DNA of 42,287 nt from Alphaproteobacteria bacterium (lineage in GTDB: Bacteria > Pseudomonadota > Alphaproteobacteria > Rhizobiales > Hyphomicrobiaceae), in contig JAGVSR010000156.1 of NCBI GenBank assembly GCA_019137195.1, positions 1-42,287 on the forward strand. The letters are read 5' to 3'. The translations under genes and the position numbers were made by a program. Below, piece by piece: positions 37,826 through 42,287 of the stretch (within the stretch, counting starts at the first letter, position 1; every line of letters starts with the position of its first letter). The notes beneath the pieces were generated by a model, which did no database searches, was not told the DNA's origin, and saw nothing but the letters and a program-made list of their open reading frames with translations.

Positions 37826-38107
37826 ATGCGAGGTCGAGGCATTCTGGCGCTTCTAGTAGCCGCGGCGGGTCTCGCCGCCGGCTGCGCCACCAATGGCGGC
37901 GGCGGCGGGGGCGGCACGATGTCGGACAGCAGCTGTGCGGCCATCAAGCAGCAGTTGAACCGGCTCGACGCGAAGGGCGTGCGATCGTCCGTCGAGGCGC
38001 AAGCGGCAGGCCGTCCGATCTCGGCGCAGCAGAAGGCCGATGCCGACGCCTATAACAAGGCATTGAGCGACTACCTCGGAGGCCGCTGCCACGAGGCCAA
38101 GACCTGA
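37826..38107 (+). CDS. Small lipoprotein related to the preceding one
   Basis: 93 residues from the ATG at 37826 (GAGGAGAG upstream). Signal peptide II with lipobox LAAGC, making Cys20 the lipid anchor, the same position as in the neighbour. A run of seven Gly (25-31) replaces the neighbour's longer spacer. The rest is a Cys-bounded helical module, SSCAAIKQQLNRLDAKGVRS ... ALSDYLGGRC, which aligns with the neighbour's RIDALRKEGVVERVE...NADFQSKC. It lacks the Ala/Pro tail. The long upstream frame from 37607 is not supported. Function unknown; an envelope role is inferred. Confidence 0.75.
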   Translation: MRGRGILALLVAAAGLAAGCATNGGGGGGGTMSDSSCAAIKQQLNRLDAKGVRSSVEAQAAGRPISAQQKADADAYNKALSDYLGGRCHEAKT

Positions 38108-38180
38108 CGCGGCTCGCCCGGCCGGGCATCGTGGCCGGACTGGCGTCGTGTCAGATGCAACGGTAGGGGGAGCTTCCGCC

Positions 38181-38468
38181 ATGGACGTCGTTGCCTTTGT
38201 TCGGGACAATCCAGCCGTCGTCATCACGCTGTTGAACGGTCTCATCGCTGGCTGGCTCGCAGGCTTGCTGCTCGGCGGCGGCGGTCTCATTCGCAACCTC
38301 ATCGTCGGCCTTCTCGGCGCCGTCCTGGGCTCGACGATCATCAACGCGGGGCTCATTCAGCTGCCGCTGAACTTCGACGCCATCATCCCCTACGGCAACC
38401 AGATCGTCGTATCCACCGTCGGCGCCATGATTGTGGTTTTGCTCGCTCGCTTCCTCGGCGGCCGTTGA
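38181..38468 (+). CDS. GlsB/YeaQ/YmgE family membrane protein
   Basis: A 95-residue inner-membrane protein with three hydrophobic helices rich in Gly: VITLLNGLIAGWLAGLLLGG, a middle helix in LIVGLLGAVLGSTIINAG, and IVVSTVGAMIVVLLARFLGG. This is the layout of the transglycosylase-associated, stress-induced GlsB/YeaQ family. The ATG at 38181 with GGGGGAG upstream is preferred to the GTG at 38148. The biochemical function of the family is not established; members are often stress-responsive. Confidence 0.85.
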   Translation: MDVVAFVRDNPAVVITLLNGLIAGWLAGLLLGGGGLIRNLIVGLLGAVLGSTIINAGLIQLPLNFDAIIPYGNQIVVSTVGAMIVVLLARFLGGR

Positions 38469-38594
38469 GCCGGCCCGGCCCATCGCGACACGGCCTATTG
38501 ACTGGGGAGAAGGGGCGCCGAGGGGTCGCGCCAGGCGCCGCCAGCGTGCTCCACTCCGGCAGAGTGATTCCGGGTTGTCTCGGAGGGGGAGCGG

Positions 38595-40448
38595 ATGGGG
38601 GCGGTTCGCAAGACGGCGGTGAGGCGCGAGCCCGAGGCGGCGACGGGGTTTCTCGGAGTGTCGTGCTCGGCCCGTGGCTACGAATGGCGCGAGCGTCTCG
38701 CGCCGGGCGCCGCCAAGATCGCGACGGCCATCAGCCAGCAGCATGATCTGCCCGAGCTTCTTGGACGCGTGCTCGCGGCGCGCGGCGTCGGGCTCGCCGA
38801 CGTGCCGGTGTTCCTCGACCCCTCGATCAAAGCGCTGATGCCGGACCCGTCGAGCCTCGTCGACATGGACAAGGCAGCGGCCCGTATCGCCGACGCCATC
38901 GAGGCCAGGGCGCCGGTCGCCATCTTCGGCGACTACGATGTCGACGGCGCCTGCTCGTCGGCCCTCCTCTCGCGCTTTCTCGCCCATCATGGCACGCCGT
39001 CTCGGATCTACATTCCGGACCGCATCTTCGAGGGCTATGGCCCCAACGTCGCCGCGCTCGAGACGCTGGTCCGCGACGGCGCACGCCTCATCGTCACCGT
39101 CGATTGCGGCACGACCAGCTTCGACGTGCTGGGCAAGGCGAAGGGGCTGGCTACCGACGTCGTCGTGATCGATCACCATCAGGCCGACGAGCGGCTGCCC
39201 GACGTCGCTGCGCTCGTCAATCCGAACCGGCAAGACGACGTTTCGGGGCAGGGACACCTTTGCGCCGCCGGCGTCGTATTCCTGGTGCTCGTCGCTACCT
39301 CGCGCGAGCTCCGCCGCCGCGGCTTCTACGCCAAGGGCGTCGCCGAGCCGTCGCTGCTTGGCGATCTCGACCTCGCGGCGCTGGCGACGGTCGCCGATGT
39401 GGTCCCGCTCACAGGTCTCAACCGGGCCTATGTGACGCGCGGGCTTAAGGTCATGCGCTCCCGTGACAACATCGGGCTTCGGGCGCTCGTCGACGCTGCT
39501 GGGCTCACGCAGCCGCCGACAACGTACCACCTCGGCTACATCCTGGGGCCCCGCATCAATGCCGGCGGTCGCATTGGCGACGCCGGGCTCGGTGCCCGGC
39601 TGCTCACGACCACCGACGAGGTCGAGGCTCAGCGCATCGCCGGTCTTCTCGAGCGCCTCAACAAGGAGCGCAAGGCGGTCGAGCAGCAGATGCTCGAGGA
39701 GGCGGTCGCAGAAGCCGACCGCATGGTATCGGAGACGCCCGATCTTCCTTTGATCGTCGCCGGCTCGGAGACCTGGCACAAGGGCGTGGTCGGTCTCGTC
39801 GCGAGCCGCCTCGTGGAGCGCTTCGGGCGTCCTGCCTGCATTATCGCCTGGGAGAAGGAAGGCGGAGGTGGCTCCCTCGTCGGAACCGGCTCTCTGCGCT
39901 CGATTGCAGGCGTCGACATCGGCGGCGCGGTGCGGGCAGCGGTCGCCGCCGGCCACCTCGTCAAGGGCGGCGGCCACGCCATGGCGGCGGGCCTCACCGT
40001 TGCTCGCGACAAGATCGACGCCGTCAGGGCGTTCTTGTCTGCCGAGGTTGCTGACAGCGCCAAGGGAGCGCGGGCGCGATCCGGGCTCGACATCGACGGG
40101 GCGTTGTCGGCGGCAGGCGTCAACGACGCGCTGATCAATCTCATCGAGCGGGCTGGGCCCTACGGGCAGGGCAACCCGCAGCCGCGGTTCGCCTTCCCGG
40201 CCCACCGGGTCCGGTTCGCCAAGATCGTCGGCGAGAAGCACGTGCGCTGCGTGCTGGAATCCGGCGACGGCTCGCGGCTCGAGGGGGTCGCGTTCCGGGC
40301 GGCCGGCGAGGCGCTGGGCGACCTGCTCCTCAACGCAGCGGGGATGCCGCTCCATGTGGCGGGTAGCCTCAAGCGCGACTCCTGGGGTGGGCGCGAGAAG
40401 ATCGAGCTCACGATCGAGGATGCCGCCGACCCTCGGGTCCGCAGCTGA
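38595..40448 (+). CDS. recJ: Single-stranded-DNA-specific exonuclease
   Basis: 5'-to-3' ssDNA exonuclease for recombination and mismatch repair. 617 residues, normal for RecJ. The DHH domain has FGDYDVDGACSSALL, VTVDCGTTSFD and DHHQADERLPD, the Mn-binding motifs. The DHHA1 domain has SETWHKGVVGLVASRL and GGGHAMAAGLT. A C-terminal OB fold begins near GPYGQGNPQPRFA. The ATG at 38595 follows a strong GGAGGGGGAG ribosome site. A lone gene on the plus strand. The 848-residue minus-strand frame covering it is an antisense shadow. Confidence 0.97.
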   Translation: MGAVRKTAVRREPEAATGFLGVSCSARGYEWRERLAPGAAKIATAISQQHDLPELLGRVLAARGVGLADVPVFLDPSIKALMPDPSSLVDMDKAAARIADAIEARAPVAIFGDYDVDGACSSALLSRFLAHHGTPSRIYIPDRIFEGYGPNVAALETLVRDGARLIVTVDCGTTSFDVLGKAKGLATDVVVIDHHQADERLPDVAALVNPNRQDDVSGQGHLCAAGVVFLVLVATSRELRRRGFYAKGVAEPSLLGDLDLAALATVADVVPLTGLNRAYVTRGLKVMRSRDNIGLRALVDAAGLTQPPTTYHLGYILGPRINAGGRIGDAGLGARLLTTTDEVEAQRIAGLLERLNKERKAVEQQMLEEAVAEADRMVSETPDLPLIVAGSETWHKGVVGLVASRLVERFGRPACIIAWEKEGGGGSLVGTGSLRSIAGVDIGGAVRAAVAAGHLVKGGGHAMAAGLTVARDKIDAVRAFLSAEVADSAKGARARSGLDIDGALSAAGVNDALINLIERAGPYGQGNPQPRFAFPAHRVRFAKIVGEKHVRCVLESGDGSRLEGVAFRAAGEALGDLLLNAAGMPLHVAGSLKRDSWGGREKIELTIEDAADPRVRS

Positions 40449-40612
40449 CGTCTCCTCTTGGTCTGGCGCCCTGGCGCCGGGCCGCTTTTGTGCTGGTACG
40501 GCCCGCGGTTTTGCGAATTCTAAAGGTTGGGCGTGCTCAATTGTGCGAGGCGCGCGGTCAGGATGCCCGTGGCGCCGGTCCCCGGGTATTTGTCCATCGA
40601 CGAGGGGCGTGG

Positions 40613-41137
40613 ATGAAACTTGCTGCCGTCTCCTACGAGAGTGGCCAAGGCGAGCATGTGGACGCCTTGCTGTCGCGGCTGGCCGTAGAGTTGGCATCGC
40701 AGGGCGTACGGCTTGCGGGATGCGTGCGCTCGATGAGCCTCGTGCCGGAGGGCAGGGTCGCCTTCGACGACCTGGCGTCCGGCAGGCGCTTGCACGCCCT
40801 CGAGCTCGTCACCAGCTCCGCCGTCGACAGCGGCCTCGATTCGAGCGCGCTCGAGGAGGCCGCCGGCTTGGCCATCGCCTCTCTGGGCGACGACACCGGT
40901 CTCGTCATCGTCAACCGCTTCGGCCGTCAGGAGGCCGACGGCCACGGCTTCCGGCCGCTCATCGAGCTGGCGGTGGTCATGAACGTTCCCGTGCTCGTGG
41001 GACTGAACATGACGCTGGTGCCGGAGTGGGCGCAGTTCACGCGCGCCGAGGGAGCCCTCCTTGCGCCCCGGCCCGGGGACATCGACGCCTGGTGCGCGGG
41101 CGTGGGCGTGAACGGTGCTGCCGGTCTGCGCCGCTGA
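40613..41137 (+). CDS. DUF2478-like protein
   Basis: A 174-residue cytoplasmic protein starting MKLAAVSYESGQGEHVDALL, where a P-loop-like turn (YESGQG) precedes a helix. Later segments are LASQGVRLAGCVRSMSL, LVIVNRFGRQEADGHGF and ELAVVMNVPVLVGLN, which fit the DUF2478 nucleoside-triphosphatase-like family. The ATG at 40613 (GAGGGGCG upstream) is chosen over the longer frame from 40490. Family members are often found near molybdate transport genes, but none is visible here, so its role is open. Confidence 0.7.
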   Translation: MKLAAVSYESGQGEHVDALLSRLAVELASQGVRLAGCVRSMSLVPEGRVAFDDLASGRRLHALELVTSSAVDSGLDSSALEEAAGLAIASLGDDTGLVIVNRFGRQEADGHGFRPLIELAVVMNVPVLVGLNMTLVPEWAQFTRAEGALLAPRPGDIDAWCAGVGVNGAAGLRR

Positions 41138-41146
41138 GCGATCGAT

Positions 41147-41204
41147 CCTCCTCCGTCACGCGCCAGCGGGCCGCTGGCAGTTGAAGCGACGCGCCGGGAG
41201 GAGG
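41147..41204. terminator. Candidate bidirectional terminator
   Basis: CCTCCTCC (41147-41154) pairs perfectly with GGAGGAGG (41197-41204), and a second hairpin GCCAGCGG/CCGCTGGC lies inside (41162-41178). It fills the gap between the convergent DUF2478-like and glycosylase genes. No T-tract. Confidence 0.4.
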
Positions 41205-41218
41205 CGTCCGCTCGTTCG

Positions 41219-41851
41219 TCAGGCGTCGGGCCCGAGGACGAACCTCAGCTTGCGTGCGGCCCACTGGGGACCGGCATAATCGACGCCGATGCGCGCCGTA
41301 CGCTGGATTCGGCGTGCGGAAACGCGCGGCGCGGCCTCGACCCACAAGCCGCTGGCGGGTGCGGCCAGACGCCCATTGAGGTCCTTGCCGATCGCGAGGG
41401 CGGCGGTCAGGCGGCCCGGACCCGATACCTCTCGAAGTCCGCGGACCAGCACCGCGGCGGGGTAGCCCTCCGGGCCCGTCACGAGGTTCAGCATCCAGTG
41501 CATACCGTAGATGAAGTAGACGTAGAGCGTACCGGGCGGCCCGAACATGACCTCTGTACGCGGTGTGCGGCCGCGGGCGGCGTGGCAGGCGCGGTCGTGC
41601 GGACCGAGGTAGGCCTCCGTCTCGACGATCATCGAGCGCGTCTCGCTCCCACCGATGCGCCGGACGAGCGTCTGGCCGATCAGGTCGCGCGCCACCGCGT
41701 CGGCCGGCCGGTCGAAGAACGGCGCCGAAAGGACGGCCGCAGAGAGCGGGGGCGCGGTACCGGCGCGAAGGGCATCGGCCGCCTCGACTGAGAACGCATT
41801 GCAGACTGCGCCGCCAGGACGCGGTCCAGGAGCATGACGTTTCACGGCCAA
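41219..41851 (-). CDS. DNA-3-methyladenine glycosylase (AAG/MPG family)
   Basis: Removes alkylated purines such as 3-methyladenine, starting base-excision repair. The AAG fold is clear: FFDRPADAVARDLIGQTLVRR, the catalytic Glu in IVETEAYLGPHDRACHA, RGRTPRTEVMFGPPGTLYVYFIYG with the intercalating Tyr region, LNLVTGPEGYPAAVLVRG and a late conserved GPGRLTAALAIGKDLNG. The start is uncertain. I prefer the TTG complementary to 41849-41851, with AGAGGA six bases upstream; the ATG complementary to 41909-41911 would add 20 residues. No Ada or other repair gene is adjacent. Confidence 0.92.
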   Translation of the reverse strand: MAVKRHAPGPRPGGAVCNAFSVEAADALRAGTAPPLSAAVLSAPFFDRPADAVARDLIGQTLVRRIGGSETRSMIVETEAYLGPHDRACHAARGRTPRTEVMFGPPGTLYVYFIYGMHWMLNLVTGPEGYPAAVLVRGLREVSGPGRLTAALAIGKDLNGRLAAPASGLWVEAAPRVSARRIQRTARIGVDYAGPQWAARKLRFVLGPDA

Positions 41852-42287
41852 GACAAATCCTCTGCCAGTCGGTGGCGGGCCTCCACCGGCCGTCTCGCGA
41901 CGATCACGCATGGACTGATAGCAGTCTGGCTAGCCCGGTGCATCATGGCTCGCGAGGGAGGACCTGCTGTCCATCTTGTCGCCGGGGCGGTCTGTGAAGC
42001 CTCGGGAGGCTGTCCCTGGTCGGGCCGGGGGCAAGTTTTGGCAGGTGGTGCAAGACCGCGACGAATGATGAGCGCGCGTCTCGTCAACTCGAAGTCCGGC
42101 GTCGTCTTTGCTGCGATTGACCTCGGAAGGGGATGTGCGGCAAGGGGAGCAATCCCATGCCACGCCGGACGGCTGGGACTTGTCCTTTGTGCGGGGGCGG
42201 GTCAAGAATGGGCCACTCGTCGGGGGGGCGGCCTTGGTTGCGGCCCGTGTCGGGGTAGTCTGGTCGCAATCTTCGGAACCTGAGAAT
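41852..42287. other. Unassigned 3' edge of the window
   Basis: The six frames here give only low-information proteins on both strands, with no motif, signal peptide or ribosome site that I trust. It contains the glycosylase promoter and may include a partial or decayed gene continuing beyond the window. Confidence 0.4.

Noticed and set aside
38151..40697. 848-codon open frame on the minus strand across recJ
   Set aside because: Antisense shadow of recJ caused by GC-rich third codon positions; the sequence is Arg/Asp/Gly-rich without motifs.
41834..42283. 149-codon plus-strand frame at the window end, and several minus-strand frames there
   Set aside because: No motif or start signal on either strand. 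I also considered RNase P RNA or tmRNA, but the conserved core segments are absent.

Overview
The window is 42.3 kb of GC-rich DNA from what looks like an alphaproteobacterium, probably Hyphomicrobiales. The reasons are the eno-ftsB-pdhA-pdhB gene order, an E1-beta-type PdhB with a fused N-terminal lipoyl domain, a CysN/CysC fusion, and strong third-position GC bias that creates long antisense shadow frames nearly everywhere. No rRNA, tRNA, CRISPR array, insertion sequence or phage gene was recognised.

Region 1 (1-16078) is a surface-polysaccharide locus. It opens with two tandem paralogous glycosyltransferase genes (the first cut by the window edge) and an ABC-exporter-type membrane domain without an ATPase, on the opposite strand. 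Next come a four-gene nucleotide-sugar operon (tviB-wlbA-wlbB-wlbC type, predicted product UDP-2,3-diacetamido-2,3-dideoxy-glucuronic acid), two family-4 glycosyltransferases read divergently, an O-antigen ligase/polymerase-like membrane protein, and rfbB-rfbD-rfbA for dTDP-L-rhamnose. The epimerase rfbC is not in the window.

Region 2 (16300-28159) is mostly housekeeping and accessory genes. It holds cysD-cysNC (APS/PAPS synthesis), a uspA-agcS pair (stress protein and sodium:alanine/glycine symporter), an orphan periplasmic binding protein, an S58 self-processing peptidase with a coupled small exported ORF, purB, a glutathione S-transferase, an LprI-like secreted protein and a PilZ protein with an unrecognised C-terminal domain.

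Region 3 (28285-31821) is a queuosine cluster: queF, queD, queE and queC, plus the YhhQ-type precursor transporter. The QueD has Asn where E. coli QueD has its catalytic Cys. The short divergent queE/yhhQ spacer holds a 72-nt multi-branch inverted repeat. A GFA-family gene overlaps the queC start.

Region 4 (32328-36736) is eno, ftsB and a pdhA/pdhB-like pair. The pair is the most unusual content of the window. The E1-alpha-like protein has GDA for the ThDP motif GDG. The E1-beta-like protein has lost the catalytic Glu and His regions, and its lipoyl domain has Thr in place of the lipoylated Lys. Both frames are long and intact, and no pdhC or lpd follows, so this looks like a retained pseudo-enzyme or a repurposed E1.

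Region 5 (37070-42287) has two related small lipoproteins in tandem with a clear intrinsic terminator between them, a GlsB/YeaQ membrane protein, recJ, a DUF2478-like gene and a 3-methyladenine DNA glycosylase. The last ~380 bases hold no gene I can support.
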